A stretch of 64,000 bases of DNA, from assembly GCA_019634835.1 (NCBI GenBank), contig JAHCAO010000005.1, forward strand, positions 62,001 to 126,000. The letters run 5' to 3'. The stretch's first letter is position 1. Each line of letters starts with the position of its first letter. The translations under genes were made by a program, and so were the position numbers. This document shows, in pieces, positions 19,260 through 28,788 of this stretch. The notes beneath the pieces were generated by a model that had not been told where the DNA came from, did no database searches, and worked only from the letters and a program-made list of their open reading frames with translations. Source of the stretch: Gammaproteobacteria bacterium (GTDB lineage: Bacteria > Pseudomonadota > Gammaproteobacteria > DSM-16500).

Positions 19260-20483
19260 TCACAAGCTAACTCTCACTCCATGTTTTATTAATTGGCATA
19301 ATGGCCTATTTCCCACGTAATAGACTAACTCAACAGGATGCTCTACATCCCATACAGCTAAATCTGCTACCTTTCCTATAGTCAAGGTACCATGTGTCTC
19401 TTCCATCCTCAATGCTTTTGCTGCGTGACGTGTCACACCTTCTAATGCTTCTGCTGGTGTCAGACGAAACAAGGTGCACGACATATTTAATATCATTTGT
19501 AATGATAGAATAGGTGAAGTTCCTGGATTACTATCTGTTGCAACTGCCATTGGCACTCGATATTTACGCAGTACATCAATAGGGGGTAGCTTAGTCTCTC
19601 GCAGAAAATAAAATGCACCAGGCAATAAAACTGCCACTGTACCAGATTGAGAAATAGCTTTTATACCCGCATGAGATACATACTCGAGATGATCGACAGA
19701 TAATGCTTGATATTTGACAGCTAATGCTACGCTGCCTGAATCTGATAATTGCTCCGCATGGCATTTCACTGGCAAACCAAATTGTTTTGCTATCTTAAAT
19801 ATCCTCTCTGTTTGCTCCAAGTTAAATGCTATTTTTTCGCAGAATACATCAACTGCCTCCGCTAATTTTTCTTTAGCTACTTTAGGAATCATTTGATCAC
19901 AAAGAAGATCAACATAAGTATCTGCATTACCACGATACTCTGATGGAATAATATGCGCACCAAGGAAGGTTCTTTGTATCGTAATAGGTAAGGTCTCTTC
20001 AATTTTTTTCGCAACACGTAACATTTTTGCTTCTGTCGCCCAGTCCAATCCATAGCCAGACTTAATTTCAAGTGTGGTCACACCACTGTTGGATAATGCT
20101 CGTACTCTTATTATGCTTTGCTGAAATAATTCATCTTCCGACGCCAAACGTGTAGCATTGACAGTTGATTGAATGCCGCCTCCCTGACGCGCAATTTCTT
20201 CATAACTCGTTCCTTGCAAACGTAATTCAAATTCATGTGCACGATTACCTGCGTAAATAATATGTGTATGACAATCTATCAATCCTGGCGTTACACACCT
20301 TCCTTGTAAATCGTAAACATCATCAGCTAAATCTTCAGGAACAGCTGATAGTAACTGCATAGGCCCAACCCAAGCAATTTTTCCGTTCTTTACTGCGATT
20401 CCTCCTTGCTTAATTAATCCATAACCTTGTTCACAAGTAGCGATTACACCATTAATCCAAATAGCATCAAATTGTTTTGTCAT
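19260..20483 (-). CDS. hutI: Imidazolonepropionase HutI
   Basis: HutI hydrolyses 4-imidazolone-5-propanoate to N-formimidoyl-L-glutamate, the third step of histidine breakdown. The 407-residue protein is a metal-dependent amidohydrolase: H72 and H74 in LIDCHTHIIYAG bind metal, and ELRLQGTSYEEIARQGGGI is a family-specific stretch just after. Further signatures are KSGYGLD and VKCHAEQLSDSGS. It is transcribed away from hutG-hutU-hutH across a 226-base region that holds a long inverted repeat. Together the four genes make a full hut pathway to glutamate. No HutC repressor gene is visible nearby. Confidence 0.95.
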   Translation of the reverse strand: MTKQFDAIWINGVIATCEQGYGLIKQGGIAVKNGKIAWVGPMQLLSAVPEDLADDVYDLQGRCVTPGLIDCHTHIIYAGNRAHEFELRLQGTSYEEIARQGGGIQSTVNATRLASEDELFQQSIIRVRALSNSGVTTLEIKSGYGLDWATEAKMLRVAKKIEETLPITIQRTFLGAHIIPSEYRGNADTYVDLLCDQMIPKVAKEKLAEAVDVFCEKIAFNLEQTERIFKIAKQFGLPVKCHAEQLSDSGSVALAVKYQALSVDHLEYVSHAGIKAISQSGTVAVLLPGAFYFLRETKLPPIDVLRKYRVPMAVATDSNPGTSPILSLQMILNMSCTLFRLTPAEALEGVTRHAAKALRMEETHGTLTIGKVADLAVWDVEHPVELVYYVGNRPLCQLIKHGVRVSL

Positions 20484-20505
20484 AAATTACTTTCCATTTG
20501 ATTAC

Positions 20506-20650
20506 CTATAAGCAGGAACTTCGCTGACAGCCATCACCTTATTGTTTTTTAGCTCCAAACACGCCATCCATGGCGTTTAGGATTGCATTCTGCAATCCAA
20601 TCGCTAAAAAACAATAAGGTGATGGCTGTCAGCGAAGTTCCTGCTTATAG
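20506..20650. repeat. Perfect 48-bp inverted repeat with nested hairpins between hutI and hutG
   Basis: The left arm, 20506-20553, is the exact reverse complement of the right arm, 20603-20650, with a 49-base loop. The loop itself contains a near-palindrome (ACGCCATCCATGGCGT, about 20561-20576) and a perfect hairpin (GGATTGCA/TGCAATCC, about 20580-20598). It fills most of the divergent hutI/hutG intergenic region. It may be a palindromic dispersed element, a cruciform-forming site or a bidirectional attenuator. No transposase gene is associated. Confidence 0.9.
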
Positions 20651-20709
20651 CTTCTACTCCTTGCCATTATGTAGTATCTGCATAAGAATACAATGAAATA
20701 TCATTTCTC

Positions 20710-21741
20710 ATGATGGAGTATGTAATTCGCATGACTTGGACGACCCGTTATCTTCCTTCAACAATCTCTCTCTGGCAAGGACGTACAGACTCACCAAATG
20801 CTTCCTGTTTTTTTCAAGTCATCCAACCCCTTAATTTACAACAAGACATCTCTTCTCAGACCAATCCAGCACATCACCACCTTGTAAATAATGTGTTAGC
20901 TTTTGCATTGATAGGTTTCTGTTCTGATGAAGGGATTCGCCGAAATTTAGGCCGCATAGGAGCAACAGAAGGACCCAAGAACATTCGTGAAGTATTAGCT
21001 AAACTCCCTTTTCACCGCAAAAATATCGTTTGTTATGATGCGGGTGACATCACATGTATAGATAATGATTTGGAAAAATCTCAGCATGCATTAGGAAAAG
21101 CAGTGTTCCTACTATTACAACATCAAATCACGCCTATTATTCTTGGCGGCGGCCATGAGCTTGCATGGGGGCACTTTCAAGGCATCGCAAAAAGATATCC
21201 TCGTGAAAATCTTGGTATTATTAATTTCGATGCGCACTTTGATATGCGTCCTCTCATGCCAGATAATCAAGGAAATTCAGGAACACCTTTTTTACAAATT
21301 GCTAAAGCACATGATCAAACAAAACGACGCTTTGACTACCACTGCATAGGAATACAAAGAACTGGGAATATAGGAGCATTATTTACCACTGCGGAAAATT
21401 ACCAAACAGACATTATATATGCTGAAGATCTTCAACAAGGTGAGATAAAAAAATATTTGGACCAAGTCAATCAAGTAATACACAATAATCAAATCATCTA
21501 TTTAAGCCTTTGCCTTGATGTATTTGCCTCCGCCTATGCACCTGGTGTGAGCGCACCACAAGCCTTAGGCTTAACACCGTGGCAAATCATTCCATTTGTG
21601 CGACAACTTGCCAAGTCAGGAAAGGTCGTGAGTTATGATATCGCCGAATTATCGCCTAAATATGACATCGATTCACGCACTGCTAAACTGGCTGCAAACT
21701 TAATCTACGAAATTATCCATCATCATGATGTATACCCATAG
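20710..21741 (+). CDS. hutG: Formimidoylglutamase HutG (arginase superfamily)
   Basis: HutG hydrolyses N-formimidoyl-L-glutamate to L-glutamate and formamide, the last step of one hut route. Metal ligands of the ureohydrolase fold are present: His in LGGGHELAWGH, Asp/His in NFDAHFDMRP and Asp in LCLDVFASAYAPGVSAP, the last being characteristic of HutG. At 343 residues it is a little longer than usual (about 310-330). The start is uncertain: ATGs occur at 20710, 20713 and 20731. None has a well-spaced Shine-Dalgarno sequence, though a GGAG at 20714-20717 stands 13 bases before the 20731 ATG. It heads the plus-strand hutG-hutU-hutH run, divergent from hutI. Confidence 0.92.
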   Translation: MMEYVIRMTWTTRYLPSTISLWQGRTDSPNASCFFQVIQPLNLQQDISSQTNPAHHHLVNNVLAFALIGFCSDEGIRRNLGRIGATEGPKNIREVLAKLPFHRKNIVCYDAGDITCIDNDLEKSQHALGKAVFLLLQHQITPIILGGGHELAWGHFQGIAKRYPRENLGIINFDAHFDMRPLMPDNQGNSGTPFLQIAKAHDQTKRRFDYHCIGIQRTGNIGALFTTAENYQTDIIYAEDLQQGEIKKYLDQVNQVIHNNQIIYLSLCLDVFASAYAPGVSAPQALGLTPWQIIPFVRQLAKSGKVVSYDIAELSPKYDIDSRTAKLAANLIYEIIHHHDVYP

Positions 21742-21766
21742 CATCTCATTTCTAGGAGTAAAAATC

Positions 21767-21880
21767 ATGGATGCCAGTGAGTATTCGTTTTCACACACAG
21801 TTTACAAGCATGAAAATGAACATTCACTGACAAAGCCAAAGTCAATAAAATACCTAAAAATGAAACACTACAGCATATAA
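21767..21880 (+). CDS. Candidate 37-aa small ORF between hutG and hutU
   Basis: A short reading frame starting [20 protein letters not shown] has a well-placed AGGAG at 21754-21758, eight bases before the ATG. It stops at 21880, 13 bases before hutU. The product is hydrophilic and basic toward the end ([15 protein letters not shown]), with no signal peptide, membrane segment or known motif. It could be a translated small protein, a translational coupler for hutU, or chance. It is not especially His-rich (4 of 37), so a histidine attenuation leader is possible but not compelling. Confidence 0.35.
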   Translation: MDASEYSFSHTVYKHENEHSLTKPKSIKYLKMKHYSI

Positions 21881-21893
21881 TAAGGATATCTCT

Positions 21894-23567
21894 ATGTTAG
21901 AAACCACTTCAAGACATGATATGACCCGTCATATTTATGCTCCCCATGGAACAAAAATAACAGCAAAAAGTTGGTTAACCGAAGCTGCTCTGCGCATGCT
22001 GATGAATAATCTTGATCCTAATGTTGCTGAAATTCCTAGTGATCTGGTGGTATATGGCGGCATTGGGCGAGCAGCACGTAATTGGGCATGCTTTGACAAA
22101 ATTATTGAAGCACTCACTCACTTAAATGAAGACGAGACTTTATTAATTCAATCAGGTAAACCTGTCGGTATTTTTACTACTCATCAAGATGCGCCACGCG
22201 TACTTATTGCTAATTCTAATCTGGTTCCACATTGGGCAACCTGGGACCATTTTAACGAATTAGATAAAAAGGGTTTGATGATGTATGGTCAAATGACAGC
22301 AGGTTCTTGGATTTACATTGGTAGTCAAGGCATTGTACAAGGTACTTATGAAACGTTTTGTGAAGCTGGGAAACAACATTTTGCTAATAATTTATGTGGC
22401 AAATGGATACTGACTGCGGGATTAGGCGGCATGGGAGGAGCACAGCCACTCGCTGCAACCATGGCTGGAGCATCTATACTAGCGGTTGAGTGTGATCCAT
22501 CTCGCATTCAACGCCGGCTTGAAACAGGCTATCTTGACATAACATCCACCCATTTAGATGAAGCACTTTCCATCATCACAAAACACTGTACTGATGGAAA
22601 AGCAATTTCTGTTGGGTTATTAGGCAATGCCGCAGATATCTATCCTGAGTTGATAAAACGCGGAGTTAAGCCCGATTTAGTCACCGACCAAACGAGCGCT
22701 CACGATCCACTCAATGGATACTTACCACAAGGTTGGACACTTGAACAAGCTGCTAAACTCAGAATTTCTCATCCCCAAACAGTGATTCAAGCTGCAAAAG
22801 AATCCATGGCGGTACAAGTCAAAGCCATGCTGGATTTTCACTACCAAGGTATTCCTACTTTTGATTATGGTAATAATATCCGACAAATGGCAAAAGAAAT
22901 GGGTGTATTGAATGCATTTGATTTTCCAGGGTTTGTACCAGCTTACATACGCCCTTTGTTCTGTCGTGGTATTGGGCCATTTCGATGGGTAGCTTTATCA
23001 GGTGATCCTGAAGATATTTATAAGACTGATGAAAAAGTAAAAGAACTCATGTCATACGACACTCACTTAGTTCATTGGTTAGATATGGCTAAAAAACGTA
23101 TTCACTTTCAAGGATTACCAGCACGAATTTGTTGGGTAGGGTTAAAAGACCGTGTTCGTTTAGGATTAGCATTTAATGAAATGGTGAAAAAGAAAGAACT
23201 TAAAGCACCTATTGTCATTGGACGTGATCATCTTGACTCCGGTTCCGTTGCCAGCCCCAACCGAGAGACAGAAAATATGCGAGATGGATCTGATGCAGTC
23301 TCCGATTGGCCTCTATTAAACGCTTTGCTTAATTGCGCAAGCGGCGCTACGTGGGTCAGCTTGCATCATGGTGGTGGTGTTGGCATGGGATTTTCACAGC
23401 ATGCAGGCATGGTAATTGTTGCAGATGGCAGCGACACTGCAGCAAAACGTTTAGAGCGAGTTTTAAGGAATGATCCCGCTTCTGGAGTAATGCGTCACGC
23501 TGACGCCGGTTATGACATCGCTATTCAATGCGCTAAAGAACAAGAATTAAAATTACCAATGGTGTAA
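21894..23567 (+). CDS. hutU: Urocanate hydratase HutU
   Basis: HutU converts urocanate to 4-imidazolone-5-propanoate using tightly bound NAD+ as an electrophile. The 557-residue length is standard. Diagnostic stretches include [13 protein letters not shown] near the N-terminus, [15 protein letters not shown] (glycine-rich NAD site, about 174-188), [14 protein letters not shown], and the C-terminal [17 protein letters not shown] and [15 protein letters not shown]; the cysteine in [11 protein letters not shown] near residue 362 lies in the conserved active-site region. AAGGA about ten bases before the ATG acts as ribosome binding site. The stop is three bases before the hutH ATG, so the two are co-translated. 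Confidence 0.97.
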   Translation: MLETTSRHDMTRHIYAPHGTKITAKSWLTEAALRMLMNNLDPNVAEIPSDLVVYGGIGRAARNWACFDKIIEALTHLNEDETLLIQSGKPVGIFTTHQDAPRVLIANSNLVPHWATWDHFNELDKKGLMMYGQMTAGSWIYIGSQGIVQGTYETFCEAGKQHFANNLCGKWILTAGLGGMGGAQPLAATMAGASILAVECDPSRIQRRLETGYLDITSTHLDEALSIITKHCTDGKAISVGLLGNAADIYPELIKRGVKPDLVTDQTSAHDPLNGYLPQGWTLEQAAKLRISHPQTVIQAAKESMAVQVKAMLDFHYQGIPTFDYGNNIRQMAKEMGVLNAFDFPGFVPAYIRPLFCRGIGPFRWVALSGDPEDIYKTDEKVKELMSYDTHLVHWLDMAKKRIHFQGLPARICWVGLKDRVRLGLAFNEMVKKKELKAPIVIGRDHLDSGSVASPNRETENMRDGSDAVSDWPLLNALLNCASGATWVSLHHGGGVGMGFSQHAGMVIVADGSDTAAKRLERVLRNDPASGVMRHADAGYDIAIQCAKEQELKLPMV

Positions 23568-23570
23568 AAT

Positions 23571-25088
23571 ATGAAATTCATTCTAAATCCAGGACAATTA
23601 TCTCTTTCTGATTTCCGTGTTTTACTTAATGAAAACACCACACTAGAATTACACGCTAATTGCATTCCCAACATCCATGCCTCTGAAAAAATAATCACTG
23701 ATACTATAGCAGAAGGCAACACTGTCTATGGAGTAAATACCGGATTTGGTGTATTGGCAAACACCCGCATTAATACAGCAGACTTACAAACACTTCAACG
23801 CAGCATTGTATTATCACATGCAGCTGGCACAGGTGAGTTATTCAATGACCTAATAGTACGCTTAATTCTTGTCTTAAAAATTAATAGCCTAGCACGTGGA
23901 TTTTCCGGCGTAAAAATGCAGACCATTGATGCATTAATACTTTTATTCAATGCGAAAATATATCCCTGCATCCCATCACAAGGTTCTGTTGGCGCATCAG
24001 GCGATTTAGCTCCACTCGCACATTTGAGTACTGTGTTGATTGGTGTCGGAGAAGCGCGTTATAACGGGAAAATTATTTCTGCTAAAGAAGCGTTAGCAAA
24101 AATTAATTTAAAGCCTTTAAAATTAGCGCCTAAAGAAGGGCTAGCTTTACTAAATGGAACACAAGCGTCTACTGCGCTAGCTATTTTAGGATTGTTGGCC
24201 AGTGAAGATATATTTGTATCCGCGATTACAGCAGGGGCATTGTCAGTAGATGCAACCAAAGGCAGCGATACTCCATTTGATGAACGCATCCAAGCTGTCC
24301 GTGGTCATATAGCACAAATTAAAGTTGCACAAATGATCAGGAATTTATTAGAAAAAAGCGAGATACGTGAATCACATCGTCACTGTATAAAAGTTCAAGA
24401 TCCTTATTCTCTACGCTGTCAACCACAAGTGATGGGTGCATGTTTATCTCATTTATGGCACGCTAGTGAAACAGTATTAATTGAATCTAACGCGGTATCT
24501 GATAATCCTCTTGTATTTACCGCACAAAATGAAATTATTTCTGGCGGAAATTTTCATGCCGAACCCATCGCGCTAGCAGCAGATTCCCTTGCCATTAGTA
24601 TCGCAGAAATCTCGGCACTCTCAGAGCGCCGCATTGCCTTACTAGTAGACCCTCATTTTAGCGGATTACCCGCATTTCTGGTAAACAATCCTGGTGTCAA
24701 CTCCGGGTTTATGATTGCACAGGTTACTGCTGCAGCACTAGCCAGTGAAAATAAATCACTAGCTCATCCAGCAAGCATCGATAGCTTACCAACTTCTGCT
24801 AATCAAGAAGATCATGTTAGCATGGCAACTTATGCAGCACGTCGTTTATTGCCAATGACGGAAAATGCCGCTGGTATTATAGGAATTGAATTGTTAGCGG
24901 CATGCCAAGGAATTGATTTTGCACAGCCATTAAAAACGTCACCCAAGCTGGAGAAAGTCTATCAATTCATTCGAGAAAAAATCACATTCTACGAAGCAGA
25001 TAGATACTTCGCACCAGACATCGCAAGTGCAAAATCATTCATTCAATCAGGCAAAATTCGCGAGTTAGTAGAAATATCAATTTTATGA
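23571..25088 (+). CDS. hutH: Histidine ammonia-lyase HutH
   Basis: HutH deaminates L-histidine to urocanate, the entry step of the pathway. The self-made MIO cofactor arises from A142-S143-G144 in [16 protein letters not shown]. Other family signatures are YGVNTGFG (about residue 44), [20 protein letters not shown] and the SDNPLVF loop. The 505-residue length is normal. It begins three bases after hutU. Its end overlaps the end of the convergent GST gene by six bases, so no terminator hairpin separates the two transcripts. Confidence 0.97.
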   Translation: MKFILNPGQLSLSDFRVLLNENTTLELHANCIPNIHASEKIITDTIAEGNTVYGVNTGFGVLANTRINTADLQTLQRSIVLSHAAGTGELFNDLIVRLILVLKINSLARGFSGVKMQTIDALILLFNAKIYPCIPSQGSVGASGDLAPLAHLSTVLIGVGEARYNGKIISAKEALAKINLKPLKLAPKEGLALLNGTQASTALAILGLLASEDIFVSAITAGALSVDATKGSDTPFDERIQAVRGHIAQIKVAQMIRNLLEKSEIRESHRHCIKVQDPYSLRCQPQVMGACLSHLWHASETVLIESNAVSDNPLVFTAQNEIISGGNFHAEPIALAADSLAISIAEISALSERRIALLVDPHFSGLPAFLVNNPGVNSGFMIAQVTAAALASENKSLAHPASIDSLPTSANQEDHVSMATYAARRLLPMTENAAGIIGIELLAACQGIDFAQPLKTSPKLEKVYQFIREKITFYEADRYFAPDIASAKSFIQSGKIRELVEISIL

Positions 25089-25703
25089 TACCGCTTCTAG
25101 CAAGCCTTCTTCTTGTAAAGATTGTTGTATAGACTTTCTTTCTTTGAGATCAGAAAAATAACGTGATAAATGCGGCCACTCAGTGATATTAAGCTTGAAA
25201 TGAATAGCCCAGGTCATCATCACAAATAAATAAGCATCCGGTAACGTAAAATACTCACCCAATATAAATTTATTATGCTCAAGCTGGTTATTTACAAAGC
25301 CTAATTTCCTCTTGAGAATAGGAACAATAATATTATCTTTTACTTCCTGCGGAAAGTTTGGATTAAATAAAGGCCCAAAACCTGTATGCAATTCTGTAGT
25401 AATGAAGTTCAACCATTCTAATACACGATATCTCGCCATGTTACCTATTGGTGGCAATAGTTGTTCAGCTTTAGCTGAGTCAGCTAAATATTGTAGAATC
25501 ACTGCATTTTCTGTCAGGGTTTCATGATGGTTTGTAATGAGTACCGGTACAGACCCTTTTGGATTAATCGTATAAAAATTATCTCCTTTCTCTGTCCTCT
25601 TATTTTTTAAATCAACCGATTCAAATTCGCATGGTAATTGTAATTCGTTAATCACAATTCGTGGTACTAAAGAACATGCTCCCTTAGTGTAATATAATTT
25701 CAC
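25083..25703 (-). CDS. Glutathione S-transferase (beta-class-like)
   Basis: A 206-residue cytosolic GST with an N-terminal thioredoxin-like domain (residues 1-80) and an all-alpha C-terminal domain. The start [16 protein letters not shown] contains a Cys at position 10, where beta-class GSTs such as E. coli GstA have their active-site cysteine, and GSVPVL and [11 protein letters not shown] form the glutathione-binding region. Its likely role is conjugation or detoxification of electrophiles. It converges on hutH with a six-base overlap and is otherwise monocistronic. The exact substrate is not predictable. Confidence 0.88.
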   Translation of the reverse strand: MKLYYTKGACSLVPRIVINELQLPCEFESVDLKNKRTEKGDNFYTINPKGSVPVLITNHHETLTENAVILQYLADSAKAEQLLPPIGNMARYRVLEWLNFITTELHTGFGPLFNPNFPQEVKDNIIVPILKRKLGFVNNQLEHNKFILGEYFTLPDAYLFVMMTWAIHFKLNITEWPHLSRYFSDLKERKSIQQSLQEEGLLEAVS

Positions 25704-25803
25704 GTTGACTCCTTTGATAGTAAATTATCTTCGAAAACGTCCACTAAAAAACTCCTAGTCTATGCACACTCTATCGCATTTCCCGCTAAGTTCTTTATAG
25801 TAT

Positions 25804-26664
25804 CTACTTAAATTTCTTTTCATAGCAATGACAATAAGGTTGCTTTCCCATTTTTTCATAGTAATCTTGATGCTCTGCTTCGCCACGCCAAAATGAGCTG
25901 ACTGGTAATAATTTTGTCGCAACACGATACCCTAATTGCCTCAACTGACCAATAAGACTCATCGCTGTTTTTCTTTGGTCTTCGTTATAATAAAAAATCA
26001 CACTAAGGTATTGTGCGCCATGATCTGGACCTTGTCCATTTTTTTGCGTTGGATCATGAATCTCAAAAAAATACTTACATAACTCTTCATAACTAATTTT
26101 AGCTGGGTCATACAGTACACGTATCGATTCATAATGCCCCGTAGACCCCGTACAGACTTCCTGATAGCTAGGATATTTTTTATGTCCTCCTGTATATCCT
26201 ACTTCTGTTTTTAAAACACCAGACAATTTCCTGAAATAATATTCTACCCCCCAGAAACATCCAGCAGCAAAGATCGCTTCTTCCGTATCATTTACAGATA
26301 TATCAGAAATAAAATCCAGGCTTAACGAATTAACACAGTGTCTTATATTTTTTTTAGTCAATCCTTCACCTTCAAATACATGACCTAAATGTGCCTGACA
26401 CCTAGCACATAATATCTCTATACGATTTCCATCTGAATCAATTTTACGTACAATAGAATGATCAATTTCTTCATCAAAACTAGGCCAACCACAACCAGAA
26501 TGAAATTTAGTTTGCGCATGAAATAAAGGTAATCCACATTGACGACATAGATAAGTACCTGTCTCATCAAAGTTATCATACTCACCGGTGTAGGGTTTTT
26601 CTGTACCTTTATCTTTTACGATAGATAATACTATGTCAGACAAACTGGCTGTTTTTAAAATCAT
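25804..26664 (-). CDS. msrBA: MsrB-MsrA fusion methionine sulfoxide reductase
   Basis: The protein repairs methionine sulfoxide in proteins: MsrB acts on the R isomer, MsrA on the S isomer. In 286 residues, MsrB comes first (about 1-125) with zinc ligands C40, C43, C86 and C89 and the catalytic C110 in RHCVNSLSLDF. MsrA follows (about 128-286) with catalytic C136 in AAGCFWGVEYYF. There is no signal peptide, so it acts in the cytoplasm. It is a single gene with its own upstream region, near other detoxification genes. The B-then-A domain order is the reverse of the commoner A-B fusions but has been seen elsewhere. Confidence 0.93.
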   Translation of the reverse strand: MILKTASLSDIVLSIVKDKGTEKPYTGEYDNFDETGTYLCRQCGLPLFHAQTKFHSGCGWPSFDEEIDHSIVRKIDSDGNRIEILCARCQAHLGHVFEGEGLTKKNIRHCVNSLSLDFISDISVNDTEEAIFAAGCFWGVEYYFRKLSGVLKTEVGYTGGHKKYPSYQEVCTGSTGHYESIRVLYDPAKISYEELCKYFFEIHDPTQKNGQGPDHGAQYLSVIFYYNEDQRKTAMSLIGQLRQLGYRVATKLLPVSSFWRGEAEHQDYYEKMGKQPYCHCYEKKFK

Positions 26665-26740
26665 AATGAGATGATAGGCCCTTTAATTTATGATAAATTT
26701 ATTTTGGCATAATAAACTTGCAAAGTAACGATCCATATGA

Positions 26741-26914
26741 GTACATGATGAGTTTTTTGTAGCGAGAGGCGGAAGGTATTTTGTATGAACCATTCACTCG
26801 CAGACAGGAGTCTGCGAGAATAAAACCTACTCAGGAAGGAGTGTGTTTTGCGGTGAAGGGTGAAGGAAAAATACCCTTTCTTTTCGTTACAAAAAACTCG
26901 TCATATACCCATCC
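26741..26914. repeat. 174-bp palindromic element upstream of nudC
   Basis: The ends are imperfect inverted copies of a GAGTTTTTTG-containing motif: about 26741-26782 forward and 26866-26914 reversed. Between them is a perfect 9-bp hairpin (CTCGCAGAC/GTCTGCGAG, 26797-26805 and 26810-26818, loop AGGA). Single copies of the end motif occur at three other intergenic sites in the window. The form resembles a non-autonomous palindromic/MITE-like unit. It leaves an open frame in phase with nudC. Confidence 0.7.
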
Positions 26915-26951
26915 GTGTTTCACAAAAAGACTCTATAAAAGGTGGTCATTT

Positions 26952-27764
26952 ATGCAATCTACATCGTTACCCAATAATGAATATTGGTTCATTTTTCAAA
27001 ATGACCGATTGCTCTTTATGAAAAACTCTCAATATCAGTTACCCGCTAACGATGTACTCTCTAATTTGAAACTTCATTTTTTAAGACAGCACAAATTAGG
27101 GTTATTCAATAAAATAATTTGCTATTGCGCTGAAATTGATCCACAAATACTTCTTCCTGAAGATATTGAGCCTATTCCTTTAAGAAAAGCACTCGATATT
27201 TTATCGATAGATTGGTATGTTGCCGCCACAAAAGCTTCATCAATTATTAACTGGGACAAGAATCATCAATTTTGTGGCCGCTGCGGAAAAGCCACTCAAC
27301 ATAAACCTGGAACATTTGAGCGTCTATGTAACACATGTGGTTTATCTCTCTATCCGCGCATCTCACCTTCTATCATCGTTCTGATAAAAAATAAAGACAA
27401 AATCATCATGTCAAGAAGTCCTCACTTTCCACCTAATACTTATGGACTCATCGCGGGATTTGTAGAAGTTGGAGAAAGTATTGAAGAGGCTGTACATCGT
27501 GAAGTTAAAGAAGAAGTTGGAATAAAGATAAAAAATCTACACTATTTTGGTTCACAATCATGGCCATTTCCTGATTCATTAATGCTTGGATTTACTGCTG
27601 ATTACGCCTCAGGCGAAATCACTATTGATCATCACGAGCTAGAAGCCGCAGATTGGTATCGCTATGATAATTTACCAGGCCGTCCCTCTTCTAGCATCAG
27701 TATCGCACAAAAATTAATTGATCATTTTGTCGCAGAGCAAAATAAAAGTACTTATAATAGGTGA
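26952..27764 (+). CDS. nudC: NAD(H) pyrophosphatase / RNA deNADding Nudix hydrolase NudC
   Basis: NudC hydrolyses NADH to NMNH and AMP and removes NAD caps from RNA 5' ends. The zinc ribbon is visible (FCGRCG ... CNTCG), followed by the Nudix box GFVEVGESIEEAVHREVKEE with the REVKEEVG core, and the family-specific SQSWPFPDS motif. Although the frame is open back to 26781, I place the start at the ATG at 26952: AAGGTGG lies about eight bases upstream, the resulting 270 residues fit the family (E. coli 257), and the 57 residues upstream are encoded by a palindromic repeat. The VIT-family gene follows 25 bases downstream. Confidence 0.9.
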   Translation: MQSTSLPNNEYWFIFQNDRLLFMKNSQYQLPANDVLSNLKLHFLRQHKLGLFNKIICYCAEIDPQILLPEDIEPIPLRKALDILSIDWYVAATKASSIINWDKNHQFCGRCGKATQHKPGTFERLCNTCGLSLYPRISPSIIVLIKNKDKIIMSRSPHFPPNTYGLIAGFVEVGESIEEAVHREVKEEVGIKIKNLHYFGSQSWPFPDSLMLGFTADYASGEITIDHHELEAADWYRYDNLPGRPSSSISIAQKLIDHFVAEQNKSTYNR

Positions 27765-27789
27765 CACATTATGAATATGGATCATACAT

Positions 27790-28788
27790 ATGGAACTTTA
27801 TGACAACTGGTGGGAAGAGAAGCGCTCATCGCATCTTTACTCCATCATGGCGGACAATGAGCTAAATGCCCTGCATAAAAAACTTTTTTTAGATTTGAAA
27901 CTTGCCGCTGAAAAACAAGCCCATATGTGGGAAAAAAAAATAAAAGAAAAACAATTACCTCCTCCTCCAGCTTTTTCTCCAGATTTTCGCACCCGTATTG
28001 TCGCAGTATTAGTAAAATTTCTTGGCGCAGAAAACATGCATACGATCTTATCTGCGATGAAAATACGCGGCATGTCTGTTTTTACTCGTTATCATAACGA
28101 GCATAAACATATCAGTGTTAATACCTCTAGCAATTTACGTGCAGCTGTTTTTGGCATAAATGATGGCCTTGTTTCAAACATGAGTCTTATTCTCGGCGTA
28201 GCTGGTGCCAATGCTAATCAGCATTTTATTATTTTAGCTGGTATTGCAGGTTTGTTGGCTGGAGCTTGCTCTATGGGCGCAGGAGAATATATTTCAGTTC
28301 GATCTCAACGTGAAGTGTTTGAATATCAAATTGCTATTGAAAAACAAGAATTAGAGGAGTATCCGGAAGAGGAAATGGAAGAACTCAGTCTCATCTATCA
28401 AGCACGTAACGTACCCAAACCAGAGGCAGATAAATTAGCAAAGTTAATGATTGATAACCCTGAAACCGGACTGAATACGCTGGTACGCGAAGAACTAGGG
28501 TTAAATCCCGAGGATTTAGTTTCACCTATTAGTGCGATGATTTCATCATTCTTTTCTTTTACAATAGGAGCTGGAATACCTGTGTTACCTTTCCTATTAG
28601 GAAATCATGCGTGGAATTTATTTGCCAGTATTTCTCTCACTGGCATAGCATTATTTATGGTCGGAACAATATTAAGTTTATTTACAAATCGAAGTCCCAT
28701 TTTACTTGGCTTACGTATGCTGACTATTGGCGCAATAGCCGGTACCATCACTTTCTACATTGGGCATCTTATTGGCTTTGCCCAATAA
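27790..28788 (+). CDS. VIT1/CCC1-family transporter with N-terminal ferritin-like domain
   Basis: A 332-residue membrane protein related to vacuolar iron transporters. Residues about 1-100 look like a rubrerythrin/ferritin-like helical domain, with Glu and His spaced as in that fold (EEKRSSHLYSIM and AAEKQAHMWEKK). From about residue 115 the VIT domain begins: FGINDGLVSNMSLILGVAG, the hallmark first segment, then SMGAGEYISVRSQ, a soluble charged helical region (about 180-235, PEEEMEELSL) and three more membrane segments. The expected role is Fe2+/Mn2+ export or sequestration with the N-terminal domain sensing or binding iron, as proposed for MbfA-type proteins; the direction of transport is inference. 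The Shine-Dalgarno sequence is weak. Confidence 0.85.
   Translation: MELYDNWWEEKRSSHLYSIMADNELNALHKKLFLDLKLAAEKQAHMWEKKIKEKQLPPPPAFSPDFRTRIVAVLVKFLGAENMHTILSAMKIRGMSVFTRYHNEHKHISVNTSSNLRAAVFGINDGLVSNMSLILGVAGANANQHFIILAGIAGLLAGACSMGAGEYISVRSQREVFEYQIAIEKQELEEYPEEEMEELSLIYQARNVPKPEADKLAKLMIDNPETGLNTLVREELGLNPEDLVSPISAMISSFFSFTIGAGIPVLPFLLGNHAWNLFASISLTGIALFMVGTILSLFTNRSPILLGLRMLTIGAIAGTITFYIGHLIGFAQ

Noticed and set aside
26781..26951. N-terminal 57-residue extension of NudC
   Set aside because: Encoded by a palindromic repeat; a good ribosome binding site and the family start point support 26952.
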